Shown piece by piece: positions 21,768 through 35,384 of a stretch of 64,000 nucleotides of DNA. The notes under the pieces were generated by a model, which was not told the DNA's origin, ran no database searches, and saw nothing but the letters and a program-made list of their open reading frames with translations. Made by a program: the position numbers and the translations under genes. The stretch is from Mucor racemosus. Taxonomy: Eukaryota > Mucoromycota > Mucoromycetes > Mucorales > Mucoraceae. The DNA lies in NCBI GenBank assembly GCA_027405735.1, contig JAPEHQ010000003.1, positions 248,001 through 312,000 on the forward strand, written 5' to 3'. The number at the start of each line of letters is the position of its first letter. Position 1 is the first letter of the stretch.

Positions 21768-24690
21768 ATGGGTTTGCTTAATTTCAAAAAGAAATCCCGT
21801 AAACAACAATCTAATAAACCATTTGAATTTACACATCACCCCTCTTCTTCTTCTGAAGATAAATATGTTCCTAATTCCCTTCCTACAACAAACATTTTCA
21901 AAATTGAATCTTCCGTTCCGAAAGAAACAGAAACTAGCTTAATGGATGATATTATGAATGAATTAGATTCTGCTAAATCAATTAATAATTATGCAAATAC
22001 TTCACCAATTACCAGACAGAATAAAGGTAAACTCATAAACATTTGCAAATATACATTATTAACATGACAAAAAGCCACTAGACCATCTCCACTTTTAACT
22101 TTTGATTTATCACCATCATCTATATCACAGCAACAACAAAAATCGTCATCATCACCATCACCATCGAATAGTGTAGCAGCACCTAAAAACCCTGCATTTA
22201 TGACTTCTCAACAGCATAAATCTGCACCAACAATTAGTATATCAACATTAGATAACAACAGGGTTTCTCGTACAAATATGCAAAAGCAACAACAACAGCA
22301 ACAACAACAAAAGCCAAAACCCCTTCTATCTTTTTCTACAAGTAATTTAAATTTAAAGACTGCAGCAGATAATGATAACAATGATGAAGATGTTAGACCT
22401 ATACTATCTAATAGAATATCATCACCACAAACAACACAAACGCAAACATCAGCATCACCCCCTGCTTGTAATATTGCCACAAATAATAATAATATCAATA
22501 CATCAAGAAATCTAATGGAAAGAATGAAAGAAAGGCATCGATTAGAAGCACGTAGATCTTTACAACCATCTCCTTTTTTGGATAACACTCAGGCTCGTAC
22601 ACATAATTTAAGCTCGCCTTCAATGCCCATCATATTCTCGGCTACTACAGCTGCTAGTCCGACAGCTACCACTACTGCAGCCGTACTGCCAATAGATAAT
22701 AGGCCGCGTCAAAGATCTGTAGTACAATCTCATTCATTTACAACATATGTTAAACCTACTACACCACCTACAATAACTGCTTCTAATCAACGTTCACAAC
22801 AGCGTGGAAATTTAGTTAGAAGCGCTTCCGACATAAATGACATTTATAATAATGCTTCTAAACCTATTCAGGTAATTTTTCCCTTAATTTAAATTAATGA
22901 AATATATGTCAATTTATCATTTTATTTGTAAATAGACACAATCAGATATAAGCTTAAACAAACAACCAACACAAGTGTCACCATTGAAACAGTTGCGAAT
23001 TTCACATTCGCCAACTGCTACTAATATAAGAAATTCATATTTACAAACTGGACCCGTTATGAATACTGCATATGAAGAAGACGACACGTTTCGTGTTCAA
23101 ACCAACAACAATAATATCAACCCAATGCGATCACAATTGAATCGCTCTGTATCCGCTTATCCTAGTTTTCCTCAACAACATCAGCAAATTGAATTACAAC
23201 AACAGCAAATTGAATTACAACAACAACAGCACATATTGCAGCAACAAAAGCAGCAGCAACTTCAACAACAACAAATCCAACAACAAATTGAATTACAACA
23301 ACAGCAACTTCAAGAACAACAACGGTTGCAACAACAAAAATTGCAGCAATTAAAAATACAACAGCAACAACAACAAATAATTAATCAAACTTTATTAGAA
23401 ACTACTGCTGCTGCAAATGCTGCTGCTGCTGTTGCTATTCCATGCTCCTTAAAAACCAATCGTCGGGATGCTCCAAAAACAGCCATCGTTCGATCTGAAA
23501 GTAATATGAGTACGAAACAGACATCTTCTACATCAAAATCAAAGCCAACATCTAAATATAATTCTTCTTTCTCTTCTTCGAGGCCTTTATACGAAAGATT
23601 ATCATCGCCTCCTTCTTCTTCTTGTTCAAATTTAGGCTTTCAGCATAGTTGTAGATATCGTGAACATGAAGTAAAACAACAACATCATTGTCATCATCAG
23701 TCTCCCACTACACCTAATATGAATAACAATAGCAATAGCAACAGAGCGGTGTTGCACAGTTCAAGCGACGTTCCAGATACGCCACCTCCTGAATCATCAC
23801 AACATGGCAGTAATGATAACATTTTCCAGAAAGAAATTACAGAACAGCCTGCCTCTTTATTATCGTCACCCATAGATAATCCTGTCGAGTCAAGAAAAAT
23901 AACAGCCATTGAGGAGACATTAATTGCAAATTCATCTACTAGTACATTAACTGAAGAAGATAAAGTTGGCGATACTGCAAAGCCCATAATGACAAAGACA
24001 ATGTCTAGATTGATTCGATTACCTAATAAATTGAAACAAGAATTACAGACTATGCAATTACGACGATCAAACTATTCCGTTCCTGATTTAACCACGTTTT
24101 ATTTGTTGAATGGCGATAAAGTCGACAAACAAGATGCACAAAAGGATTGGAGCACAATTGAAATGTTTTCTAGTAGCAATGCTAGTATTGAGAGTAATTC
24201 AGGTACAATTACGGTTGTTCAGGAAAATGAGCCAATCAAACAAACCACAAGTGCACCCGATCATGTCCCGAATCATAGCAATAATTCATCATCGTCTTCT
24301 CTCCCTGAAGCACCCATGTTTGATTGTAATGTTGAACAATCTCAAAGCACATTAGATTCAGTAGATAATTGTAGTCATAACCATTATCATAACCATTATC
24401 ACAACAATCATCATAAAAAAAGACATAGTAGTAGTTGTTCTAAAAGACATAGTACATGCTGCAATTCCTCGTCATCATCCAGAAAACACAATTGCTCATC
24501 GTCTAAACATGCAAGCATCAAGAAATCTTTCTCTACTTATTCGATGGACATGCCGTCTTCAATATTGACAACATCTTGTAATCATCATCATGAAAAAAGA
24601 CATCATCATCATCATCACCACGGGAACAAACATCGGAGTCATAATCATCCGAATCACCATGGATACCAATGTCATGGTAGTAGTAGTTGA
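21768..24690 (+). CDS. Large Gln/Ser/His-rich protein of unknown function
   Basis: Three exons (21768-22026, 22075-22871, 22936-24690) with GT-AG introns of 48 and 64 nt give 936 aa. It begins MGLLNFKKKSRKQQ; the second-position glycine fits possible N-myristoylation (inference). Long Gln-rich repeats around 23170-23390 contain reiterated IELQQQQ units and may form a coiled coil. Ser-rich and Asn-rich stretches follow. A more complex segment (about 23990-24170: TMSRLIRLPNKLKQELQTMQ, then LRRSNYSVPDLTTFYLLNGD) may be the conserved functional part. The C-terminus is a His-rich tail with an eight-His run that could bind metal. No enzymatic domain was recognised. It lies 464 bp upstream of the chitin synthase on the same strand. 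Confidence 0.8.
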
Positions 24691-25154
24691 CACGCGTTTG
24701 TACTTCAAGATGATGATGAAGAGGAGTAGGAATAAGACGTTAAGTTTGATCTTTTGGTAATTGATGAACATCACCATGATTCGGAGCCTCAATAAGCTTA
24801 TTTTTCTAAATTGACATGTTCTCCCTTTCCAATTACTATATGTTTGCATATGCTTGCCCCTTACATTTAATAATTTTTATAACCTTTTATATATATTAAA
24901 ACTTTCATATAAAATATGTATTTAAATAATGTGTATGTCTAACAATAACCACAATTTTTTTTTCATGGATTTTTTATAAAAATGGATTTTGATACTATTT
25001 TTATCTACTCATTTTATATGTTCTGTGTTACAGATACACAAGAAGAGGAGAGGTGCAAAAAAAAAAATACGCTTTTTTTTATTCCATTTGATTGCCATGG
25101 TAACACCTTGTTATTTTAGTCCTTTTTCTCTTTTTTTATCTCTGTAAAAAAAAA
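24691..25154. other. Spacer between the Gln/His-rich gene and the chitin synthase
   Basis: Contains the 3' end of the upstream gene and the promoter of the chitin synthase. It is AT-rich, with poly-A and poly-T tracts immediately before the ATG at 25155. No exon seen. Confidence 0.6.
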
Positions 25155-28100
25155 ATGAAAAAATCAAGGAAATCGCAACAACAACAACCGTTAACATCTA
25201 TCACAGATTTGACTAATTTATCAAATGGAAATACTGAAATGATTGCATCATGCATTCGTTCTCGCTATGAGACATTCAAGATTTATACAAATATTGGATC
25301 TCGACATTTGATTGTTGTAAACCCCCTCAAAGATCTTGCTATCAATGATGACCAAACTAGCTTAGAATATGTTGCCGCTTATAAAGATGCTTCTGGTGCG
25401 AACTCATTGTTAGATCCACACTTGTTTGACCTTGTCAACAAAGTTTATTCTCATATGAGAAGAACCGGTAGTGATCAAAATATCGTTTTGAGGTAAAGTT
25501 ATTATTGTTTTCATTTTTCGGACCCCCTCTCATCTTTTTGGAACCATTTTTAGAGGTGATTCCGGCAGTGGAAAATCCGAAATCCGCAACTTGTCTATCC
25601 GACATTTGGTACGACTGAGTAGCCATAGAAAAGAATCTAAAGTACAAACACAAATTATAGAATCACAAAAAGTGTTTGAAGCATTTGGTGAATGTCAAAC
25701 AAGCCCCAATTTCTCTGGTTCTCGTTTTGGTTATTATGGTGAAATTCAATTCAACGAAAGAGGACGTATGATCGGTTCAAAGACTTTACATTACTTTCTT
25801 GAAAAAACCCGTGTTACTGGCCACTCATCACCATCATCAACAGACGGCAATTTCAATATATTTTATTATTTATTAGCTGGTGTATCCCCAGATGAAAAGA
25901 CAGCGCTTCAAATCATTTCTTCAGAACCATCTGCTTATACATATCTTTCAAAATTCAAGAAACGTTCTATACAATTTACTCAAGATGCATCGAAATTTGA
26001 ACAGCTAAAATCTGCTCTTAAAATTAGTGGCTTCCGAAGAGAACACATTGGTAGAATCATTCAACTTGTTGCTACCATACTGCATCTTGGTAACCTGGTT
26101 TTTGTGGATCCTGTGGGTACGGGTACACAGGAGGCCGCTTTTGTTAAAAATACTGAATTACTTGAAATTGTCGCTGATTTCTTGGGACTAGACCCTCATG
26201 CACTTGAAAATGTATTGACATTTAAAACAACCATGATTCGCAAAGATTTTACCACCTTAATCTTGAATGCGGAACAAGCTGCTATCCAAAGAGATGCTCT
26301 TTGTGAAACTTTATATTCATTGCTCTTTTCTTGGATTGTAGAGCGCGTTAACAGCAAGACATGTGTAGAAGATTTCAATAGTTTTATTGGTATTTTAGAC
26401 TTTCCCGGACTTCAGACTTCCAACAATGTAGTAGCTGGTTTTGATCAACTTTGTGTCAACTTGGCAAATGAACGCATTCAACATTACTTGGATCAAACCA
26501 TGTTCCAAATAGAAACAGACTTGTTCCGCACAGAAGGCATTCATGTTCCTGCAGATTTAGCAACAACAGCAGTAGATGATCAATGTCTTGATCTTTTAAA
26601 TCGTCCAAAGGGTATTTGCGATACCGTTAATACCATGACAGATGTCTCAAAACGAACTTATACAGACGACAACATTATGGATTCGCTTGTTAAATTCAAT
26701 TCTACTCATTCTGCATTTTCAGTCAAAAATACAGATACAAATGCTAGACGATTTGTTATCGATCATTACAGTGGCACTGTACCAGTTCAATATTCTACAA
26801 ACGGATTTATTGCTGAAAATAATAGCCAAATTTCTGTCGACTTTTTATCATTGTTTAAGGGTGGTTTAGATGTACAACCTTCTTGGAACTCATTTGTCGT
26901 TGATTTATTTGCTAATGTCAAGATCGAGAATCATCCTAAACACAATTCTGCTATTATTGCTGCTCGTCAATCTGCTAAACCTACTCGTGCTCCATCTCAA
27001 CGTCGATCTACTCGTAGAAAAGGTGGCAATACTGAAAAGAGTGGCGATTTATCTGGACCGTCTTCATCTTCTTCTACTGTATTACAACAAATATCGTCTG
27101 CAATGGATGAACTGATACAATCATTTGAAGAAGTTAAATTATGGTCTGTATTTTGTATTCTTCCAAAGCAACCATCTGGTAGCTCTACCTTTTCCAACAA
27201 AACCACATTTGACACCAAATTTGTAGAATCACAATTAGAACAACTTAAAATTTCATCTATTCTTCAATTACCAACGATTCAATATATTGAATTTTATCAA
27301 CATCAAGAATTCTTGGATCGTTATGCTCATTTATTTACAGATCTCGACACATCTCGTTTGCTTCGCTCACAATGTGAAACTGCTGCAGGTATCATGAATT
27401 GGACTGCAAGTAACATGTGCACAACACAAAACAAGGTATTTATTATGATATAAATGAGGAAAATTGGTTATTTATAGATTTATTGTAGGTATTTCTTAGT
27501 GCTTTAGCATGGCGTGAATTAGAAGATAAGTTGCGTTCTTATGAAAAAGTTGAACAACGTCAAGCTAAAGATGGTCAAATATTAATGGATGCTAGTGAAG
27601 CTAATACAACTACAAGAGACACTGCTAGTCCTATACCAACATCACAACATGGCCATGCATTTGCTGCTACTGCTGCTGCTGCTGGATTACCTTTACCATC
27701 ACAACAGTATGTTCAACAAGACGATCAAAGATCTTATTATTCTGAAGACGAATCAGGCCAATATGTTGAAAATGAAGGCTCTTATTATGGTTCAGATTCT
27801 TATGTTTATTCTACTACTGGTGGTAGTGATCAAAAGAATGGGCTTGGTATTCCTCAAGAACCAATTGTTGAAAACTTGGATGAATCAGAAGAAGATGAAT
27901 CTAAAATGACAGCAGGTCGTAAACGTTGGTTGTTTTTTGTCTATTTTTGTACATGGTGGATTCCATCAAAGTTTATGGTATGGTGTGGTCGTATGAAACG
28001 TAAAGATGTTCGTATTGCTTGGCGTGAAAAAGTGACATTATGTATGCTTATTTTCTTGATGTGTGCTTTTGTTATTTGGTTTTTGGTCTTTTTTGGCGAA

Positions 28101-31040
28101 ATTGTTTGTCCTAAACAACATGTTTTCTCTACATCTGAATTACAAAGCCATGGTGTTGATGATGAAACTGCATATGTAGCTATTCGTGGTGAAGTATTTG
28201 ATTTAACAAACTTTGCTCCTCGCCATTATCCTTCTAATCTTGTGCCCACTTCTTCTGTCTTGCAATATGCTGGTACTGATGTAACTAATCTTTTCCCTAT
28301 TCAAGTTTCTGCTTTATGTGAGGGTGTTGATGGAACCCCCATTTCTCCTTATGTTTCTTTTGATTATAACATCAATTTAACTGATACAAATGGCCAATAT
28401 CATGATTTTAGATATTCTTCTGATAACTATAATGCAAACTGGTATTATGATCAAATGACACTTTTAAGAAAGAATTATAAAGTAGGCCATATGGGTTATG
28501 AATACAAGGCTATTTCTGATCAAGCAAAGAGTGCTACCTTGTTAAATGGTATCAATACTTTACGTACCTGGGCTGTTATTGATCAGCATATTTATGATTT
28601 AACTACTTATATGATGGGTGGTCGTTATGCTCGCGGTCCTCCAGGTGAAGCTACTCCTGCTGTTGATACTAATTTCATGTCTCAAACTGTTGTTGATTTG
28701 TTTCAACAAAAAGCAGGTTCTGATATTACAAATGAATTCAATAGTTTACCATTAGATGCTGCATCACGTGAACGTCAACTAGTTTGTCTTCGTAATTTGT
28801 TCTTTGTGGGTTACGTTGATACAAGAAACTCTACTAAATGTCAATTCTCTACCTATCTTTTACTGATTGTTACCATCCTCATGGCTGCTGTAATCGTATT
28901 CAAGTTTGTTGCAGCTATTCGAATTGGTGGTAAACGTGCTCCTGAGGAACATGACAAGTTTGTGATATGTCAAGTTACATGTTACACTGAAGACGAAGAA
29001 TCCCTCCGAAAAACTATTGATTCCTTGTCTGTTTTGGAATACGATGATAAACGCAAGTTATTGTTCATTATTTGTGATGGTATGATTGTTGGTAGTGGTA
29101 ATGATTTGCCTACACCTCGTATTGTGCTTAATATCTTGGGCGTTGATCCTCAAGTTGATCCCGAAGCTCTTTCCTTTGTGTCCGTCGGTGACGGTAATAA
29201 ACAGCACAATATGGGTAAGATTTACTCTGGTTTGTACGAGGTCAAGGGTCATGTTGTACCTTATATTGTAGTTGCTAAAGTTGGTAACCCTCGTGAACGT
29301 CAAAAGCCTGGTAATCGTGGTAAACGTGATTCTCAATTGGTATTGATGCAATTCTTGAATCGTGTTCATTATGATGCTCCTATGAATCCCCTTCAACTTG
29401 AGGTTTATCATCAAATGAAGAATGTTATTGGTGTAAGCCCCCATTTCTATGAATTTGTGCTCATGGTGGATGCTGATACCGAAGTAATGCGAGATAGTCT
29501 AAACTATTTGGTATCTAGTGTGGTACTTGATTCCAAGGTTATTGGTATTTGTGGTGAAACAACTCTTTCCAACGAAAAGGATTCTTGGGTTACTATGATT
29601 CAAGTTTACGAATACTTTATTTCTCATCATCTTATCAAATCATTTGAATCCTTGTTCTCTACCGTCAGTTGTTTGCCTGGTTGTTTCACCATGTATCGTG
29701 TTCGTACTATTGATGGAAAACGTGCTCTTTTCTGTAGTAATGATATTATTGCCGATTATTCTATCAACGTTGTAGATACATTACACAAAAAGAATTTGTT
29801 GCATCTTGGTGAAGATCGTTATTTAACTACTTTATTGCTTAAACATTTCGCTGATTTCAAGACCAAGTTTAATCCTGATGCTCATTGTATGACTAATGCT
29901 CCTGATCTTTGGAGTGTCTTGGTTTCTCAGCGTCGTCGTTGGATTAATTCTACTGTTCACAATTTGGGTGAATTGGTATTCTTGCCTCGTCTTTGTGGTT
30001 TCTGTTGTTTCTCTATGCGTTTTATTGTTATGCTCGATTTAATCAGTACTCTTGTCATGCCTGCTATTATGGGTTATCTTGGTTATTTGATTTATACATT
30101 AGCTACATCAGATGGTTCTATCCCTATTATTACTGTAGCTACAATTGCTGGTACTTATGGTCTTCAAGCTTTGCTGTTCTGTATGAAGGGTCGTTGGGAA
30201 TTCGTCATCTGGATGATTGTATCTATCTTTGCTATTCCCGTATTCTCTTTCTACATTCCAATTTATTCTTACTGGCATTTCGATGATTTCTCATGGGGTA
30301 ATACTCGTGTGGTCGTTGGTGAAAAGGGCAAAAAGTTTGCTGTTGCTGCTGACGAAGGTACTTTTGATCCCAAATCTATTCCTACTATGAAATGGTCAGA
30401 CTACGAACAAGCCTTACTTTCCGAAGATCATTGGAGCGATAATCAGTCTCAAAATAGCAGCAGTGCATACACACATAATAGTCGTCGTAGTGGAAGTCGT
30501 TTAATGAACAACAATGCTGGTTCAGTATATAATCAAGTTCCTATGATGAATAATTCTGATAATATGAGCATGTATTCTCCTAGTATGATGCAATATCAAC
30601 AACCACGTATGAGCACTAATTTCGACCATCAAAGTATGGTGATGCCTTCTTCTACATCTATGCCTATGATGCCATATTCTAATAGTGCTACAATGCTTCC
30701 AATGTCATCAAGCAGATCCATGGCGTCTTTTGCACCTGCTCAGTCATCATTCAATAATCAACCAGGTCAATACATTCCCATGCAACAATCTCCTCAATTT
30801 AACAACCAAAGCAGTAGTCAATCACTGATGATGGATGGATTTACTATGGGAGATGACACTGGTCCCAAAAATGAGGAAATCCTCTTCCAAGTTCAACGTA
30901 TTTTGAGTACAGCAGATCTTACCAAAGTAACCAAGAAGCAAGTTCGTGAAGAACTTCAAGCATTCTTTGGTGTTTCAATGACTTCTAGAAAAGATTATAT
31001 CAATGCTTGTATTGAGAATATTCTTCAAACTCGTGCTTAA
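25155..31040 (+). CDS. Chitin synthase with N-terminal myosin-like motor domain (class V type)
   Basis: Polymerises UDP-GlcNAc into cell-wall chitin at the plasma membrane; the myosin head targets or tethers it to actin. Three exons (25155-25492, 25554-27435, 27489-31040) give 1923 aa. Myosin head, about residues 1-740: P-loop GDSGSGKSE (about 114), a switch-I-like NFSGSRFGYYGEIQF, and a switch-II-like ILDFPGLQ. Next come an acidic linker, a membrane segment near residue 920, a cytochrome-b5-like region (VAIRGEVFDLTNFAPRHYP, about 970), and the GT-A catalytic domain with VDADTEV (about 1400), GEDRYLTTLL (about 1514) and the product-binding QRRRWINST (about 1553). C-terminal membrane segments and a DEK_C-like domain (about 1867-1923) complete the class V architecture. 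The motor motifs deviate from GESGAGKT, NNNSSRFG and DIxGFE, so ATPase activity may be weak or lost. Confidence 0.97.
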
Positions 31041-31334
31041 ATCAATGTAAAATATATTTCACAATACCCCTTAAAAAAATAAAAATCACTTTTTTTATAA
31101 TTACACAAAATTATGATATCGCTTTTAAAAACATATTTATCAGGATAATAGTAGATGTAAATGATCATCAGATGATGTTACTCTTTCTTCTTGTGTTTTT
31201 AGTTTCAGTATCTACCAATATATGCAAAGTCCTTGATAGAACTAATCTATAAAAATACAATATATCAAGAACAATATCAATATTATGCCACAGGAAACCT
31301 AGCTCTTTATTAATTTATATACACGCATTTTTTT

Positions 31335-32819
31335 TTATGTCATTGCATTGAAGTTAGATACGACATATTCAGAATGTTTTGACTGAATTTTACCAATAAC
31401 TTGATCAAGATCTTGACAAAGTGATTGAATAGCAGTATCCCATTTCATGATTTCCAGCATACTTTGTTCCACACGCAAATTTGTTTGAAATGTACCATTA
31501 GCAGCAGCAGCAGCAGCACTAATAGCATTGTAATCCGGAGATTGCTCTTCACGAGCAGCACCACCAGATTCAAATGAAATTAATTGATCCAACTGATCAA
31601 TGCTACCAACCATTCTATTTTCACTAATCATACGAGAGGCTACTTGTTCTGCCTGTTCTGGAGAGACATTGAGCAAAACTGCCAATTCATTTACTGCAAT
31701 GTTATTGTAAATTTTAGATGCTGATAATAAATTGTGTTCAATCATGGCACGATCAAAGACAGTGGTATTGTCTGCCAAACGAGCTAAATGATGAGGTTTA
31801 AGTGATGCAGCAAATTCAGATACTTCATTAGGTCGAATGACACGCTCTAAATATGTCTTTTCCAATATCGAGAATGATGACAAGTGATGTGTTCTTTCAT
31901 CTTTGTATAATGTTGCTAAACTGCGAGAACGTTGAGGGCCTGCACCTGCTAAAACTGCACATTGGACAGCTGCCGTTCTATTGATTGGTATTAGTGTATT
32001 TGATTTAATAGATTTTTCGTCGCTTTCTTCGCAATATACTTTACAAACAAAGAATTCTTTCATCCTCTTCAACTTGGCTTACATAACTCAATTCATGATA
32101 TTTTGAGCAAGCTTCTAAAAATTTACGTTTGGCATCTAAAATGCGAGCTTGGGATAATTTGAATGTTAAATTTAACAAAGGATCATTGGAATTGGGAATC
32201 AATAAAGCAGCTCGATTGAGATAGGATTCAGCTTGCACAGCTTCATCTTCTTCCAAAAGTAATCTAACAATACGAATATAAACCTGAAGTTTATAATCGT
32301 CTGAAATAGCACTATTTGATAAATTAATACGAATTGACTCGATATATGAATAAATCAACATACCGATGGCCTGAATCCAATGGAATTCCTTGCAATGTTT
32401 TGGCAGCCTCTAAATGATCATCTTCGTCTTCATATACACTAGCGAGTTTCTCTCTCAATTGTGATAACTGGGGTTTTTTTTTTCTATTAATAAATATTCA
32501 TTCATAATCAACCTAAACTTACAGATTCTTCGAAACTGACAGCACGAGGTTGAGCACGTTCAATAGCAAACAGCAATAATTGTTTTTGTATGTTATGATC
32601 AGTGATTTTATCTTCAAATAATCCAATAAATTCAGCTAAAAGTTGTCTAGCAATTACGAGGCCCACTTGTTCGTCTAATACAGCTTCGATATAATCTTGG
32701 AGTTGTTGTACTTGGTTGGTATAAGAAAGAATATCGTTCAATATGCTTCTGAAAGCGTCAAGTTTCTCCTTTTGTTGCGGGAGACTGATACAGTCGTGAA
32801 GTCTGGCTTCGATATTCAT
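31335..32819 (-). CDS. CSN4: COP9 signalosome subunit 4 (CSN4)
   Basis: Subunit of the complex that removes Nedd8 from cullin-RING ubiquitin ligases. Exons (minus): 32523-32819, 32364-32467, 32045-32311 and 31335-31977, giving 436 aa, close to animal CSN4 (about 406). Family blocks visible: DDYKLQVYIRIVRLLLEED, AESYLNRAALL, RKFLEACSKYHELSY, AVLAGAGPQRSRSLATLYKDE, ILEKTYLERVIRPNEV, and the PCI-domain winged-helix part DRAMIEHNLLSASKIYNNI followed by the QVASRMISENRMVGSIDQLD stretch. A short Ala run lies near the C-terminus. The 3' end faces the 3' end of the chitin synthase gene, 294 bp away. Confidence 0.95.
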
Positions 32820-33324
32820 AATAATTAGTGAATGGTAATTGATGTAAAAGCAAAGAAGGGCAAAAAAAAGTGGAGTTTCATTATTGCCAATGGTGTATTA
32901 TATTCATTGAAGACGCGGCGCGAATTTTTGTAATTCAATCATGCAATAACTCTTGTTCTAATATATTTCATAGAGAAAAATAACATTAGATTTAAACCGT
33001 TTAGAGATAATTAGCATTGTTATATTAATATTATTAAGATTGTAACACTCACTTAATGCTACTTGTTTCTGAAAATAATTTGCATCATAAATATCTGACG
33101 AAAATCTCAAAAACAGGCTAATACGGTTTAAAAGACAGGTTAAACTTATGGTCCCTCCTCAGCTTATTTTTTTAATGAGTAACAATAGAATCAAAATATA
33201 CGTAAATATACTTGAGATGTTTAAGTTTAATATAAGGTTACGTTTTCTGGAATAACTATTTGCTAACAAATGTAATAAACACTTTTAGTGATAGTGTTTC
33301 AGATTTTTACAGATATTTTCCACC
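32820..33324. other. CSN4 upstream region and partial R2 copy
   Basis: The first part should hold the CSN4 promoter. From about 33200 to 33325 the sequence matches R2 (GAGATGTTTAAGTTT, AGTGATAGTGTTTCAG) before R1 copy C begins. No exon seen. Confidence 0.55.
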
Positions 33325-33560
33325 ACTACGAACTCTCAAAGGTGCACCATAATTATTACTTATTAGCTTGATATTAATAATTTATTTTACTAATAAATCG
33401 ATTTTTACAGGTCAAAAGTGAGTTTGTTCTGGTAAAACATTGAATAAATTGGCTTGGGACACAGACAGCAAAAAGGTGCCAATAAGTTCCAGTGATGGCC
33501 ATGTTTATGTTTATGATATTGGAGAGGAGGTAAGGAGGATAAAACTAAATGTAAATTACC
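33325..33560 (+). pseudogene. Captured dynein intermediate chain WD40 fragment, copy C
   Basis: Same exon-intron-exon fragment as at 15 kb but in plus orientation. Translation gives NKLAWDTDSKKVPISSSDGH then VYVYDIGEE, with several substitutions and a shifted donor region, so it is more decayed than copy A. The intron (about 33340-33408) is retained. Confidence 0.8.
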
Positions 33561-35384
33561 TCTAGCGCAATGATTATAAAGTAAGACTGTATTATCCTCA
33601 AATAAACTACCATATAATATTAACATGTACAATGATTTAAAATAGTAAGCTTGAATCAAGTGGGTACAGCACTGTCAATTCTTGAAAAAGTTCTCAAGTA
33701 TTATAAAATCTCTTATTTTTAAGACTTACAAGGCTTATAAGCGGAATATTAATTTCAAAAATTATTTTTGTCCAGATCATCAATTTTGACATTTTTTAAT
33801 TTTTTTTTTTTTGATTTTGCAAATCTAGAGTTAATTATACTACCAATTAAAAAAGCAAAAAATATACACATATACAGAATTTAGCGCTCTATTTACTCAA
33901 TAAAAAATAATAAACATTTTTATTACAAAATATGACATGAAAATCCTTTAATCAAAAAACCGTTTTTGGGCCAAAAATGCCAAGTTTCATTACTTAACAT
34001 TTTATATTAAGTTTTCATAAGATGTGTATTAGCTATGGCTACATTTTTCTCTCATAATGTAGTATATTTAAACGTTGATTTTGGTATCAAAATTTGATTT
34101 TCTGTTTTTTGATCAAAATCATGAGTGTTGGTAAGGATAAAATGAGTCCCGAAAATGTCCGCTACAAAAACTGAATTTTCAGACCATACATGGTTAAATA
34201 TAAGAAAAGTTTAAAAAAAAACGCATTTTTATTTAAAACTTTGATATATACCATAGTATAAGAGACTTAGCCATTTAATCTTGCTATGCTCAATTACGGC
34301 ATCGCTCCACGGACTTGCTTTTGCAGTTTTTCAATGATTGTATGATGTGACAGATGGTTTTTCTGATAGAAAAATGTATGTTTTTATAGTAACAGGTATT
34401 GCCTATTTTTTTTAGTTTGTGGTTTGTATGCTTTAATATTGCTTTTACATTGATCGAGATGAGCAATTTAGCAGGATTTTAATTGCACTAAATAATGTAA
34501 AGCCTTGAAAATCCTTTTCTACCTGTGCTGTTTCTCTCTTTTTGTTTTCATATTCCAAGGAAATATTTACCATTTGATAAGGCATATCCGACTATCAAGC
34601 TGGTATTCACTACGATCAAGCCATGCTTTCCATGGGCATCGTAATGATCTGCTTAGATGGACAGAATAAAAACTTTTGCGCAGAACAGGCAGCCCAGATG
34701 AGCAGATCAATGAGATCACGGTTTTTTAGTCAATTTACTAAAGTATATCAATCATAATATATTAATAAAGAAGATAACTTGAATGGTTTAAGACAGATGT
34801 GAGTTACTCTGATTCAGCATAATTGCCTTATTGACGAGATATATCAATTTGAAATTTGGGGTTTGAAAAAGTTCTGCACATGTTCTTCTTTCGGTGACCA
34901 ACTGGGAACAACGATAACAACTTGTTTGGCAACACTAAAAGTATTTATGTATTTGTAGATTCCTGTTTGTAACACACAAAATCTTTTTTCTTCCCTACTC
35001 TTTCTTCATCAGCTTTTTTATTTACGTTTAAAACTGTACAACAAAAAGACTAATATTTTTTTATAAACTAAAATCAAGTAGCAAGTACAAATACATGTTT
35101 TTTCCTATTGTTTATTTAGAAATAAACTATTAGCTGCTGTTAATATTAAAGCACGTTATAATATCTTTCTCGGACAAAAAAAGCGTCCAGGACTTAATCA
35201 TTTTTTTGTTCCATTATCTACGTTATAATCAATGCTTTTTTGGTCTAAAATTGATATCTACCTGGAGAAAAACTGGTGATTATAAAAGTATGTATTAGTA
35301 TTGACTTGATTTGAATAAATGAATAAAATCATGTTAGTCTATTTAGTTTCTAAAAAGCATTTATTTCTATTTAATGGCCAACAG
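33561..35384 (+). repeat. R1 repeat, copy C (plus orientation)
   Basis: Core about 33570-34400 followed by the arm 34400-35384. This copy has no LTR insertion, so it serves as the empty reference for three sites: the L4 site (near 34410), the L5 site (TTAGCAGGATTTTAATTG near 34470) and the E-copy insertion near 34395. It is followed directly in tandem by copy D, starting with another dynein fragment. Confidence 0.85.

Noticed and set aside
22208..22588. 126-codon minus-strand frame opposite the Gln/His-rich gene
   Set aside because: Mirror of the CAA/AAT-rich coding strand (poly-Cys and poly-Leu runs), a shadow.
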